This document shows, piece after piece, positions 1 to 7,561 of a stretch of 29,455 bases of DNA. This stretch comes from M55B132 sp964508895 (GTDB taxonomy: Bacteria; Bacteroidota; Bacteroidia; Bacteroidales; B18-G4). Where the stretch lies: assembly GCA_964508895.1 (NCBI GenBank), contig CAZDWF010000034.1, positions 1 to 29,455 on the forward strand. The letters run 5' to 3'. Within the stretch, counting starts at the first letter, position 1; every line of letters begins with the position of its first letter. The notes beneath the pieces are model-generated. The model was given only the letters and a program-made list of their open reading frames with translations, was not told the origin of the DNA and made no database searches. The translations under genes were made by a program, and so were the position numbers.

Positions 1-41
1 GAAAATTCATAGTGAATTAATAATCTCTATTTAATATAATC

Positions 42-110
42 ATATGCCTTTCTGGTGCATAATGTCGTATATTTCACAAATACGATGCTCCGGAAAGGCA
101 TATTTGTTTT
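42..110 (+). terminator. Long hairpin followed by T-rich tract
   Basis: Arms at 42-52 and 93-103 are perfect 11-bp complements (ATATGCCTTTC and its reverse complement). Pairing continues inward (54-55 with 90-91, then 65-70 with 80-85) with a bulge, and a T-rich stretch follows at 103-110. This looks like an intrinsic terminator for a plus-strand gene left of the window, though a structured leader of the next gene is possible. The hairpin argues against translation starting within it, at position 55. Confidence 0.55.
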
Positions 111-174
111 ATTGCAGTTGATTATCATTTTATTTTTTCGTAACTATGTAACTATTAACCCTAAAAGAAATATT

Positions 175-618
175 ATGGAAAACAATGAAATCAAAGATAA
201 ACTTGAATTTAACGATCAGAGCTTAAATTATCTGAATTCATCAAGAAAGTGGACAATGTTTTTTGCTATCCTGGGATTTATTTTCATAGGTTTTATAATA
301 ATTATAGCCTTACTTATGTTAACAGGAATGTTATATGATTCATTACCAATTGGTACACATACGACATTATTCCCATTAGGTCTTATTGTATTTTTTTATT
401 TCATAGGAGCAATTTTGCATTTTTTTCCTGCATACTTTCTGGTTCAGTTCTCAATTCATTCAAAAAAGGCTATCCTTTATAAAGATGAATATAGACTTGA
501 AACTGCAATGCGGAACTTAAAGAATTTTTTCACCTTCATTGGAGTTCTTACAATAATTGCTATTCTTTTCTATGTAGTAATATTTCTTGGATTTGGTATT
601 GGAACAATGCTTCGTTAA
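175..618 (+). CDS. Small multi-pass membrane protein, DUF5362-like
   Basis: A 147-residue protein if started at the ATG at 175. The open frame extends upstream to 55, but that part lies in a hairpin and encodes an unlikely hydrophobic leader, so 175 is preferred. A polar N-terminus (about 25 residues, MENNEIKDKLEFND...) is followed by three long hydrophobic segments at about residues 27-50, 62-88 and 118-145, separated by a basic loop (SIHSKKAILYKDEYRLETA). This layout resembles the DUF5362 membrane proteins common in Bacteroidetes; that assignment is from memory of the pattern, not a search. No catalytic motif is visible and the function is unknown. It converges with the nuclease gene ending at 696. 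Confidence 0.6.
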   Translation: MENNEIKDKLEFNDQSLNYLNSSRKWTMFFAILGFIFIGFIIIIALLMLTGMLYDSLPIGTHTTLFPLGLIVFFYFIGAILHFFPAYFLVQFSIHSKKAILYKDEYRLETAMRNLKNFFTFIGVLTIIAILFYVVIFLGFGIGTMLR

Positions 619-695
619 TAGAATTTAGATCCTCTATTGCTTATTATACATAAAGCTTTTAACAATACAGGCACTCCTGGTTATCTGCTTAATTA

Positions 696-2087
696 TTATG
701 CCATTATATTTCGCACCTCATTCATGTTCAGGGAATTATGTTCAATTTTAAGGATTGTTACTGATGGTTTATGCTTTCGCAGATATCCTTTAATTATCAC
801 CTGAGAGTCTTTGTTGTCAGGATATTTTTTTATACAATCCATTATGTTTTCAGCGTATTTCATATCGTTAATGTTGATATGACCGAAACCAATGTATCTT
901 CCATTGGAAACCTTTACCACAGACCTTTCATTGGATGCTCTGCCTTTATCGATGATATAGAAATTCAGGTCATCATACAGATAGCGATGGATAGCTTCCT
1001 GCACTCTTTTATTGTATGATTCAGGGTTTTCAAGCTGATTACATGCACCCAGGCATTTATGTATCTGATAATTAAAACATGTGGATGATGTTTTATAAAA
1101 ACCTGTAAGTTTCTGGCAAAGAGTGTGTTCTCCAACAAGGTAACTGACATGTTCCCGGGCTTCCTTGAGGTTGTTATAACAAGTAAGAGGAATGTCATCC
1201 TTTTTAATTCTTTTGATCACTAAGTTGATGTATGTATTCTCATCAATAACATCAAATAAACCATATGGAAAGCTGGATCTTCTCAGGGATCTGTTAAATA
1301 CCGGTTTATGACATTTTATTTCATATGATTCAAGCAACAGGGCTGTAAGCTCGCTTCCTGTTAGTTCATATGTGATATTTACTGCCTGTTCTCTGAGATC
1401 AATGGCTCTTTTTGTTTTATTATTATTTAAGTGACTTATTATTCTGCTCCGAATATCAGTGCTCTTTCCGATATAAATAGGCTCATTATTTTCATTCAGG
1501 AAATAGTATACTCCAGTTTCTCCGGGAAGATCATCAATAATTTGTGCTTTGAGGTTAGAATTATATCCCTTCACATTTTTAATTAATGGCTCATGACTGA
1601 TCTGATTAAGATATTCAAATAAACTTACGGTAGCAAGTGCATCACCACCTGCCCTGTGGCGGTTATTGATTTTAATATTGATATCATTACATAGAACTCC
1701 CAGTCCGTATGACTTCCTTCCAGGCAAGAATTTCCTGGCAAGCTTACGTGTACAAATTGTTTTTCTTTTATACTCGTAAAACAACCTCCTGAATTCAGCA
1801 CGTATAAAGCCATAATCAAATGCAACATTATGCCCTACAATGACCTTGTCTTCAGTAAGCTCAATAATTTGCCTGGCTATTTCACAAAACCTGGGAGCAT
1901 TTCTTACCATCTTATTGTTAATTCCGGTAAGTCCTGTAATCCGGAAAGGGATTCTTTTTTCAGGATTAAGCAAGGTTTGAAACTGATCAACTATCTTTTT
2001 TCCATCATGAATGTATATGGCAATCTCCGTTATCCTTTCTGTTGCGGAATTAAGTCCGGTAGTTTCTATGTCTAATATTGCGTACAT
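696..2087 (-). CDS. DnaQ-type 3'-5' exonuclease fused to GIY-YIG (UvrC/Cho-like) endonuclease
   Basis: A 463-residue two-domain nuclease. The N-terminal DEDDh exonuclease has ExoI DIETTG (D6, E8), ExoII HNVAFDYGF (H86, D91) and ExoIII HRAGGDA (H144, D149), so it looks active. A GIY-YIG domain follows at about 188-270: GVYYF (192-196), IYIGKS (204-209), Arg213 and a conserved Glu in the SELTALLLE segment. Further on, CLGAC plus the YNKRV stretch matches the Cys-containing segment of UvrC and Cho N-terminal halves. There is no UvrC C-terminal RNase H-like or HhH half, so it resembles Cho with a proofreading-type exonuclease attached. DnaQ-UvrC-like fusions are known in other phyla. It lies next to, and in the same direction as, the S24-type regulator, suggesting a role in damage incision or end processing. 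ATG at 2085-2087. Confidence 0.88.
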   Translation of the reverse strand: MYAILDIETTGLNSATERITEIAIYIHDGKKIVDQFQTLLNPEKRIPFRITGLTGINNKMVRNAPRFCEIARQIIELTEDKVIVGHNVAFDYGFIRAEFRRLFYEYKRKTICTRKLARKFLPGRKSYGLGVLCNDINIKINNRHRAGGDALATVSLFEYLNQISHEPLIKNVKGYNSNLKAQIIDDLPGETGVYYFLNENNEPIYIGKSTDIRSRIISHLNNNKTKRAIDLREQAVNITYELTGSELTALLLESYEIKCHKPVFNRSLRRSSFPYGLFDVIDENTYINLVIKRIKKDDIPLTCYNNLKEAREHVSYLVGEHTLCQKLTGFYKTSSTCFNYQIHKCLGACNQLENPESYNKRVQEAIHRYLYDDLNFYIIDKGRASNERSVVKVSNGRYIGFGHININDMKYAENIMDCIKKYPDNKDSQVIIKGYLRKHKPSVTILKIEHNSLNMNEVRNIMA

Positions 2088-2094
2088 AAGATAG

Positions 2095-2143
2095 TTCGTA
2101 GTGATTGGTTCGTAGTTCGTAGTGATTAGTTCGTAGTTCGTAG
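2095..2143. repeat. Heptamer tandem array, seven units in phase
   Basis: Seven consecutive 7-bp units: five copies of TTCGTAG and two of TGATTRG (units two and five). The array sits 7 bp upstream of the nuclease start codon, between that gene and the regulator gene. Confidence 0.85.
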
Positions 2144-2167
2144 CAAATCTTCTGCGGTTCTTCTTAT

Positions 2168-2968
2168 TTACAAGTTCAGTTTTGTCTGGATTGCCCTTAC
2201 TTGTTGTTTCAGCGATTGTACTTCTTCTGTCAGTTTCTCTTTCGGAAGGTTGGGTTCAGGTATTTCAGAGCTTATATAATGAACAAATTTCCATATCTCT
2301 TTCACTTCTTTAATATCAATATCATATGACTCATAAAGTGGATTCAGTGAAATAAGATGCAGTCTTCCTTCCTTTTCAACATTGTTTTCCACCACTTTAA
2401 AAACCACACCCTCATCCAGTGTGATGATTATATATGGATGATTATTTCTTATATGCTGCCAGTTTTGCATAAACTCTCCTGTAACAAATGATTTATCAGG
2501 AATAGGAAGCATTGAATCTCCTGTTATCTGAAATGTTCTGTATTTACGGTTCCTGGACAGGAAAGGTAATTGAAAAGTAGGCAATACTTTAACATATTCA
2601 GGATCAGCAAAACCACGGGTGTATCCAGCCTGAGCCTTCACATTAACCAGTTCAATGTTCTCATTGTTGCTTTCATCAACTGTTGTTGCAAGAACTCTGA
2701 GGTTGCTTCCTTTCAAAAATACATCATAGCCTCTTTCTATCTGGTTCATCTGATTTTCCGACAACTGAGAAAGATCCACTTTGATAAGCGTATCAATAGC
2801 TATATTATAGAATGTGGAAATTGTCTGCAGGACTTCCATATTGGGCTCCGACACATTATTCTCATAACCGCTGAGGGTTGAGCGCTTCATATTAAGCGTA
2901 TGGGCCACATCATCCTGAGTACGGCCCCGACGCTTCCTGAGTAGTTTTATATTTGAGTTGAAGTACAC
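2168..2968 (-). CDS. XRE-family HTH / S24 peptidase-like repressor (LexA/CI-like)
   Basis: A 266-residue regulator with an XRE/CI-type helix-turn-helix at about 5-60 (KLLRKRRGRTQDDVAHTLNM, SGYENNVSEPN) and an S24/LexA-like self-cleavage domain at about 105-232. The likely cleavage bond is Ala114-Gly115. The nucleophile is Ser152 in GDSMLP and the general base Lys191 in VVFKVV. Spacing (37 from Gly to Ser, 39 from Ser to Lys) is close to that of E. coli LexA (34 and 37). A charged, probably coiled tail covers 240-266. The start is GTG at 2968; the next Met (27) would remove part of the HTH. It is transcribed away from dinB, and two dyads at 3165-3204 are candidate operators. Inference: an SOS-type repressor inactivated by RecA-stimulated self-cleavage. 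The HTH is not the winged type of classical LexA. Confidence 0.88.
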   Translation of the reverse strand: MYFNSNIKLLRKRRGRTQDDVAHTLNMKRSTLSGYENNVSEPNMEVLQTISTFYNIAIDTLIKVDLSQLSENQMNQIERGYDVFLKGSNLRVLATTVDESNNENIELVNVKAQAGYTRGFADPEYVKVLPTFQLPFLSRNRKYRTFQITGDSMLPIPDKSFVTGEFMQNWQHIRNNHPYIIITLDEGVVFKVVENNVEKEGRLHLISLNPLYESYDIDIKEVKEIWKFVHYISSEIPEPNLPKEKLTEEVQSLKQQVRAIQTKLNL

Positions 2969-2975
2969 AGCTTTT

Positions 2976-3003
2976 AGAATTAAAAATTAATAATTAAGAA
3001 TTG
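2976..3003. repeat. Heptamer tandem array (nnAATTA units)
   Basis: Four in-phase 7-bp units (AGAATTA, AAAATTA, ATAATTA, AGAATTG) directly upstream of the regulator start. The first, second and last unit words recur in the array at the 3' end of dinB (4390-4417). Confidence 0.75.
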
Positions 3004-3019
3004 GGTGCGGATGGTAAAC

Positions 3020-3037
3020 TTTAATTACTTTAATTAC
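3020..3037. repeat. Two tandem 9-bp copies of TTTAATTAC
   Basis: A perfect direct duplication (3020-3028 and 3029-3037) in the divergent promoter region, nearer the regulator. It could be part of that gene's promoter or an operator, or just local slippage. Confidence 0.5.
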
Positions 3038-3100
3038 TCAAACAAACTTTGCACAAATTATATCAAAGCATTGCCCTCTCCTTTTACACCCATTTCTGAA

Positions 3101-3135
3101 TTCGTTATTCTTTTTTCGTTATTCGTTATTCTTGC
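3101..3135. repeat. Heptamer tandem array (TTCGTTA units)
   Basis: Five in-phase 7-bp units: TTCGTTA, TTCTTTT, TTCGTTA, TTCGTTA, TTCTTGC. It lies in the middle of the divergent region between the regulator and dinB. Confidence 0.75.
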
Positions 3136-3164
3136 TATTTTTTTCTTGCACAATAAACATTTAT

Positions 3165-3181
3165 TGATTATATTGTAATCA
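3165..3181. promoter_or_regulatory. Candidate operator dyad 1 (TGATTA-N5-TAATCA)
   Basis: A perfect 6-5-6 inverted repeat, 67 bp upstream of the dinB ATG and abutting a TAnnTTTG box. It has the size and symmetry expected for a dimeric XRE/LexA-type repressor, and the adjacent divergent gene encodes one. Its use as an operator is inferred. Confidence 0.5.
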
Positions 3182-3189
3182 TATTTTTG
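3182..3189 (+). promoter_or_regulatory. Candidate dinB -7 box TATTTTTG
   Basis: It matches the Bacteroidetes -7 consensus TAnnTTTG and lies between the two dyads, so repressor binding would block it. No good TTTG is seen at the -33 spacing. Predicted leader is about 50 nt. Confidence 0.45.
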
Positions 3190-3204
3190 ATTAGTTATTC
3201 ATCA
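3188..3204. promoter_or_regulatory. Candidate operator dyad 2 (TGATTA-N5-TCATCA)
   Basis: Same 6-5-6 geometry as the dyad at 3165, with one mismatch. Centres are 23 bp apart, about two helical turns, which would put two dimers on one face of the DNA. Confidence 0.45.
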
Positions 3205-3247
3205 AATATAATAGAGTAAATTATAAAAAGCAAGAAAAATTTAAAAA

Positions 3248-4411
3248 ATGTTCAAGGATGATCGTTGTATAGCGCATTTTGACCTGGACACATTCTTTGT
3301 GTCTGTAGAGCGCCTTCTTAATTCTTACCTGACAGATAGACCTGTGATAATCGGTGGACTTTCTGATCGCGGCGTGGTGGCCAGTTGCAGTTATGAAGCC
3401 CGCAAATTTGGTGTGCATTCGGCCATGCCCATGAAGATGGCCCGTATCTTATGCGGTGATGCTATTATTATTCGTGGCGACATGGACCTTTACACCCGTT
3501 ATTCCAGGATGGTGACGGATGTCATCGCTGAGAAAGCCCCGCTTTATGAAAAAGCTTCTGTCGACGAGCACTATGTTGACATTACAGGAATGGATCGTTT
3601 TTTTGGTAATTATGAATGGACGAAAGAGCTCAGGCAGTCTATAATAAAGGAAACCGGCTTGCCTATCTCTTTCGGGCTTTCCGTTAACAAAACTATTTCA
3701 AAGATAGCTACAGGAGAAGCCAAACCCAACGGAGAACTTCAGGTAGGAAAGCAACAGATCATTCCTTTTCTGGATCCTCTTTCCATAAAAAAAATACCCA
3801 TGATAGGAAAAAAATCATACCAATTGCTGCGATCCATGGGCGTGCTTAACATTAATACATTGCGACAAATTCCTCTTGAAATGATGGAAAGCCTGATGGG
3901 AAAGAACGGCATTGTGGTCTGGGAAAAAGCCAATGGCATTGATTCTACGCCGGTGAAGCCCTATTCGGAACGTAAGTCGATAAGCTCTGAAAGCACTTTC
4001 GAGACCGACACCATCGACATTCCGGAAATAAAAAGGATCATCACCTCAAAGGCTGAACGGCTGGCTTTTGACCTGAGAAAAAAGCAAAAGCTGACATCCT
4101 GCCTTAGCGTTAGGATACGCTATGCCAACTTCGACACACATACTTTGCAGAAACGTATTCCTTACACATCCTTTGATCATGTTATTATAAATACATGCCT
4201 GGAACTTTTCGAAAAGGTATACAACAGGCGTATGCTTATAAGGCTGGTTGGGATCAAGTTCAGCGGATTGGTTGGCGGAGTGCAGCAACTTAACATTTTC
4301 GAGGACACACCGGAGATGATAAGCCTGTACAATGCAATGGACAGAATACGACTGCGTTACGGAAAAAAAAGCCGTCCGACGCGCTGTTATCAATTAAGAA
4401 TTAAAAATTAA
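3248..4411 (+). CDS. dinB: Y-family DNA polymerase (DinB/Pol IV-like translesion polymerase)
   Basis: A 387-residue translesion polymerase. The catalytic carboxylates are D12 in FDLDTFF and D106-E107 in SVDEHYVD; F17 aligns with the steric gate Phe13 of E. coli DinB. The fingers region SCSYEARKFGVHSAM and the HhH segment (IKKIPMIGKKSYQLLRSMGV) are intact, followed by a little-finger domain. A beta-clamp motif QLNIF lies at 347-351, not at the extreme C-terminus; 36 residues follow (IRLRYGKK...), a tail also seen in UmuC/ImuB-type proteins. His108 replaces the small residue usual after DE in Pol IV. The final residues QLRIKN and the stop are encoded by a heptamer array. dnaE follows after 199 bp on the same strand. 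By eye this gene is clearly richer in G+C than most of the window. Confidence 0.93.
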   Translation: MFKDDRCIAHFDLDTFFVSVERLLNSYLTDRPVIIGGLSDRGVVASCSYEARKFGVHSAMPMKMARILCGDAIIIRGDMDLYTRYSRMVTDVIAEKAPLYEKASVDEHYVDITGMDRFFGNYEWTKELRQSIIKETGLPISFGLSVNKTISKIATGEAKPNGELQVGKQQIIPFLDPLSIKKIPMIGKKSYQLLRSMGVLNINTLRQIPLEMMESLMGKNGIVVWEKANGIDSTPVKPYSERKSISSESTFETDTIDIPEIKRIITSKAERLAFDLRKKQKLTSCLSVRIRYANFDTHTLQKRIPYTSFDHVIINTCLELFEKVYNRRMLIRLVGIKFSGLVGGVQQLNIFEDTPEMISLYNAMDRIRLRYGKKSRPTRCYQLRIKN

Positions 4412-4417
4412 GAATTG
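4390..4417. repeat. Heptamer tandem array overlapping the dinB stop codon
   Basis: Four in-phase units (TCAATTA, AGAATTA, AAAATTA, AGAATTG) that encode the last residues and the stop of dinB and run into the spacer. Confidence 0.75.
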
Positions 4418-4477
4418 GCAGAAAAGTTGACTGACGGCAGAATAGTCATTGCGACTATTGCGAGTTCTATTGTGTCC

Positions 4478-4509
4478 ATTGCGGTTAGGTTTTGAATATT
4501 AACCGCAAT
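4478..4509. repeat. Inverted repeat in the dinB-dnaE spacer
   Basis: ATTGCGGTTA at 4478-4487 and its exact complement at 4500-4509 form a 10-bp stem with a 12-nt loop. Past one mismatch, three more pairs (GTC/GAC) extend it. Further ATTGCG words lie at 4448 and 4457. No T-run follows, so a terminator is unlikely. It may be an RNA structure affecting dnaE expression. Confidence 0.5.
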
Positions 4510-4562
4510 AGACGCTACGGAAGGCGCTATGGACGCAAAGAGGGCTTCTGTGTACTTCCCTC

Positions 4563-4611
4563 ATAATTCTTAATTATCTAAAGTCTATGAACTAAATACT
4601 AAAATCTAAAG
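4563..4611. repeat. Heptamer tandem array running into the dnaE start codon
   Basis: Seven in-phase 7-bp units (ATAATTC, TTAATTA, TCTAAAG, TCTATGA, ACTAAAT, ACTAAAA, TCTAAAG). The last G is the first base of the dnaE GTG start, so the array replaces any normal leader or ribosome-binding region. Confidence 0.7.
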
Positions 4612-7550
4612 TGTATTGGAACACACATTCATATTACAGTCTCAGATACGGCACCATGTCGGCAGAGAAGCTTGTAGAGCTAGCTAAAGTCAATGGGGTT
4701 AAAAGGCTCGGACTTACAGACATAAACAATTCCTCGGGTATTATCGATTTCGTGAGGGAATGCAAAGAACAGCATATTGATCCTATGGCAGGCATTGAGT
4801 TCAGGGATGGGGATCGTTTGCTGTATTGCGGACTGGCCATGAATAACCATGGATTCAGGGAACTGAATGAATTCCTGTCGAAACATAATCTGGAGAAGAC
4901 CCCCCTGCCCGATCGTCCGCCAAATTTCCAGAATGCTTATATCATATACCCATACGGAAGCATAGATGCAAAAAAACTTAAAGAAAATGAATTCATTGGA
5001 GTGCCTCCACAGAATGTAAGAAAGCTGTTTGGTTCCAAATACAGATACAGCCAGGATAAATTAGTGATACAACATCCTGTCAGCTTTACCGATAAAGATG
5101 AGTACTTCCTGCATAAGAACCTGAGGGCTATTGATAACAACATACTTATCACCAGGCTTCAGCATGAAAACGTGGCTTATCCTCATGAATACTTTGTCTC
5201 CGAAGGCAGACTACGCAAAGCTTTTGAAGACTATCCTGATATTATCAAGAATACTGAAAGGATGATCACTTCCTGCTCAATTGATTTCGACTATCAAAGC
5301 ACTAAGAACAAGAAAACCTTTACAGGAAACTTTTATGATGATAAAATATTGCTTGAAAAGCTTGCCCTTGACGGACTCACCTATCGATACGGGAAAAAGA
5401 ATGAAGAAGCTGAACGCAGGGTGAAAAGTGAACTGCAGATCATCACAAAGCTTGGATTTGCTGCCTATTTCCTGATCACCTGGGATATCATCCGCTATTC
5501 TATGTCGAGAGGATTTTACCACGTTGGACGAGGAAGCGGGGCAAACAGCGTGGTGGCATTCTGTTTAAAGATCACTGATGTGGATCCCATTGAACTCAAC
5601 CTATACTTCGAGCGATTTATCAATCCCAAACGCAGTAATCCTCCCGATTTTGACATTGATTATTCATGGAAAGAGAGGGACGAGGTACAGGATTATATTT
5701 TTAAGAGATATGGAAGGAGGCACACAGCCCTGCTTGGTGCCATATCTACCTTTAAGGGAAAATCCATTTACCGTGAGTTGGGAAAGGTGTATGGCCTCCC
5801 GAAAAACGAGATAGACCTCCTGGTGCAATACCCTGATTCACGATTCAACGATAATGAGATAAACAGGTATATACATCATATTGCCCACAAGATGGTGGAT
5901 TTCCCTAATATCAGGAGTATACATGCAGGAGGTATTCTGATATCCGAAAAGCCCATAACAGAGTTTACGGCCCTTGACCTGCCCCCCAAGGGTTTCCCAA
6001 CCACCCAGTGGGATATGTATGTGGCAGAGGATGTAGGCTTCGAGAAACTCGACATATTGAGTCAGAGAGGAATAGGACACATTCGTGATTGTTCAAAGAT
6101 CGTACTGCAAAACCGCGGAGAAAAGATTGATGTACACAAGATCGAAGAATTCAAGAAAGACCCTGAAGTTAAAAAACTTTTGAGGACTGGAGAAACGAAC
6201 GGATGCTTCTATGTGGAAAGCCCGGCCACGAGAGGACTTCTTAAAAAACTAAAATGCGACAATTATCTCAGCCTTGTTGCAGCCAGTTCAATTATACGCC
6301 CCGGTGTTGCCAAGTCAGGAATGATGCGGGAATACATCAATCGTTTCCATAATCCAAATAGCTTCAAATACCTGCACCCTGTGATGAAGGAACAGCTGGA
6401 AGAAACTTACGGAGTAATGGTTTACCAGGAAGACGTTCTTAAGGTTTGTCATCATTTCGCAGGATTGGATCTCGCCGATTCTGATGTTCTCAGAAGAGCC
6501 ATGAGTGGCAAGTTCAGGGGCAAGAAGGAATTAAAAAGAATTGTAGAACGATTCTTTAAGAACTGCAAAGAAAGAGGCTATCCTGATGAGATCACCAAAG
6601 AGGTATGGCGACAGATAGAGTCATTTGCCGGCTATTCCTTTTCAAAAGCCCATTCTGCTTCCTATGCGGTAGAAAGCTTCCAGAGCCTTTACCTCAAAGC
6701 TTATTATCCCATTGAGTTTATGGTTGCAGTTATCAATAATTTTGGTGGTTTTTATTCTTCCTGGGTATATTTTAATGAAGCCCGGCGCTGGGGAGGAATC
6801 ATTGAGCTTCCCTGTGTTAATAAAAGCGATTACAAGACAAATATTTCAGGAAAGACCATACACATTGGATTTATTCATATCAGCAATCTTGAGAAGAATA
6901 TTGTTTTTGACATCCTGGAAGAAAGAGATAGAAACGGAGAATATAAATCCCTCGAAAACTTCATAAGAAGAAAGCATACAGGAATTGAGCAGTTGATAAT
7001 ACTGGTACGTAGCGGGGCTTTTCGCTTTACAGGAAAGACAAAAGCACATTTACTATGGGAATCCCATCTTCTGCTTGGCAAAAAGAAAAACAAAGAAAAT
7101 ACAAAAGAGTTATTTAATTCTTCCATGCGAAAGTTCAGAATGCCGCAGCTGCAGAGCAGCGAGCTGGAAAATGCCTATGATGAAATTGAGTTACTGGGAT
7201 TTCCTGTGAGCCAAAGCTATTTCACTATGCTGAATGGTGCTGCAACAAGTGACTTCCTTGCTTCGGGATTATATGATAATATTGGAAAAAGCATTGATAT
7301 AACCGGACTTCTTGTCACCATTAAATATGTACGTACAGTTAAAAAGGAGATCATGCATTTTGCTGCCTTCCTGGACAAGAGCGGGGAGTTTTTTGATACC
7401 GTTCACTTCCCTCCTTCCCTCAAGTACTTTCCTTTCAGGGGCAACGGAGTGTATCATATCAAAGGTAAGGTTGTGGAGGAGTTTGGTTTTCCGAGTGTTG
7501 AGGTTGTGGAGATGATGAAGCTGGCGCTGCAGAGTGATCCTCGGGCGTAG
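4611..7550 (+). CDS. DnaE-type DNA polymerase III alpha subunit, short error-prone-like form
   Basis: A 979-residue C-family polymerase. An N-terminal PHP domain (1-70) begins at the family's usual point (MYWNTHSYYSL), supporting the GTG start. Its metal ligands are degraded: the usual HxH is N4-T-H6 and TDH is TDI, so metal-dependent nuclease activity is unlikely. The palm is intact with PDFDID (D348, D350) and the third Asp (D481) in EKLDILSQRG. Tandem HhH, the LGFPVSQSYF linker and an OB fold (about 895-960) follow. The protein ends there, without the tau-binding domain of replicative E. coli DnaE (about 1160 residues). These are traits of DnaE2-like mutagenic polymerases, and the gene follows dinB. 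Whether it is a strict DnaE2 orthologue or a Bacteroidetes-specific branch needs a tree. G+C-rich like dinB. Confidence 0.9.
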   Translation: MYWNTHSYYSLRYGTMSAEKLVELAKVNGVKRLGLTDINNSSGIIDFVRECKEQHIDPMAGIEFRDGDRLLYCGLAMNNHGFRELNEFLSKHNLEKTPLPDRPPNFQNAYIIYPYGSIDAKKLKENEFIGVPPQNVRKLFGSKYRYSQDKLVIQHPVSFTDKDEYFLHKNLRAIDNNILITRLQHENVAYPHEYFVSEGRLRKAFEDYPDIIKNTERMITSCSIDFDYQSTKNKKTFTGNFYDDKILLEKLALDGLTYRYGKKNEEAERRVKSELQIITKLGFAAYFLITWDIIRYSMSRGFYHVGRGSGANSVVAFCLKITDVDPIELNLYFERFINPKRSNPPDFDIDYSWKERDEVQDYIFKRYGRRHTALLGAISTFKGKSIYRELGKVYGLPKNEIDLLVQYPDSRFNDNEINRYIHHIAHKMVDFPNIRSIHAGGILISEKPITEFTALDLPPKGFPTTQWDMYVAEDVGFEKLDILSQRGIGHIRDCSKIVLQNRGEKIDVHKIEEFKKDPEVKKLLRTGETNGCFYVESPATRGLLKKLKCDNYLSLVAASSIIRPGVAKSGMMREYINRFHNPNSFKYLHPVMKEQLEETYGVMVYQEDVLKVCHHFAGLDLADSDVLRRAMSGKFRGKKELKRIVERFFKNCKERGYPDEITKEVWRQIESFAGYSFSKAHSASYAVESFQSLYLKAYYPIEFMVAVINNFGGFYSSWVYFNEARRWGGIIELPCVNKSDYKTNISGKTIHIGFIHISNLEKNIVFDILEERDRNGEYKSLENFIRRKHTGIEQLIILVRSGAFRFTGKTKAHLLWESHLLLGKKKNKENTKELFNSSMRKFRMPQLQSSELENAYDEIELLGFPVSQSYFTMLNGAATSDFLASGLYDNIGKSIDITGLLVTIKYVRTVKKEIMHFAAFLDKSGEFFDTVHFPPSLKYFPFRGNGVYHIKGKVVEEFGFPSVEVVEMMKLALQSDPRA

Positions 7551-7561
7551 TGCTCCCATCA

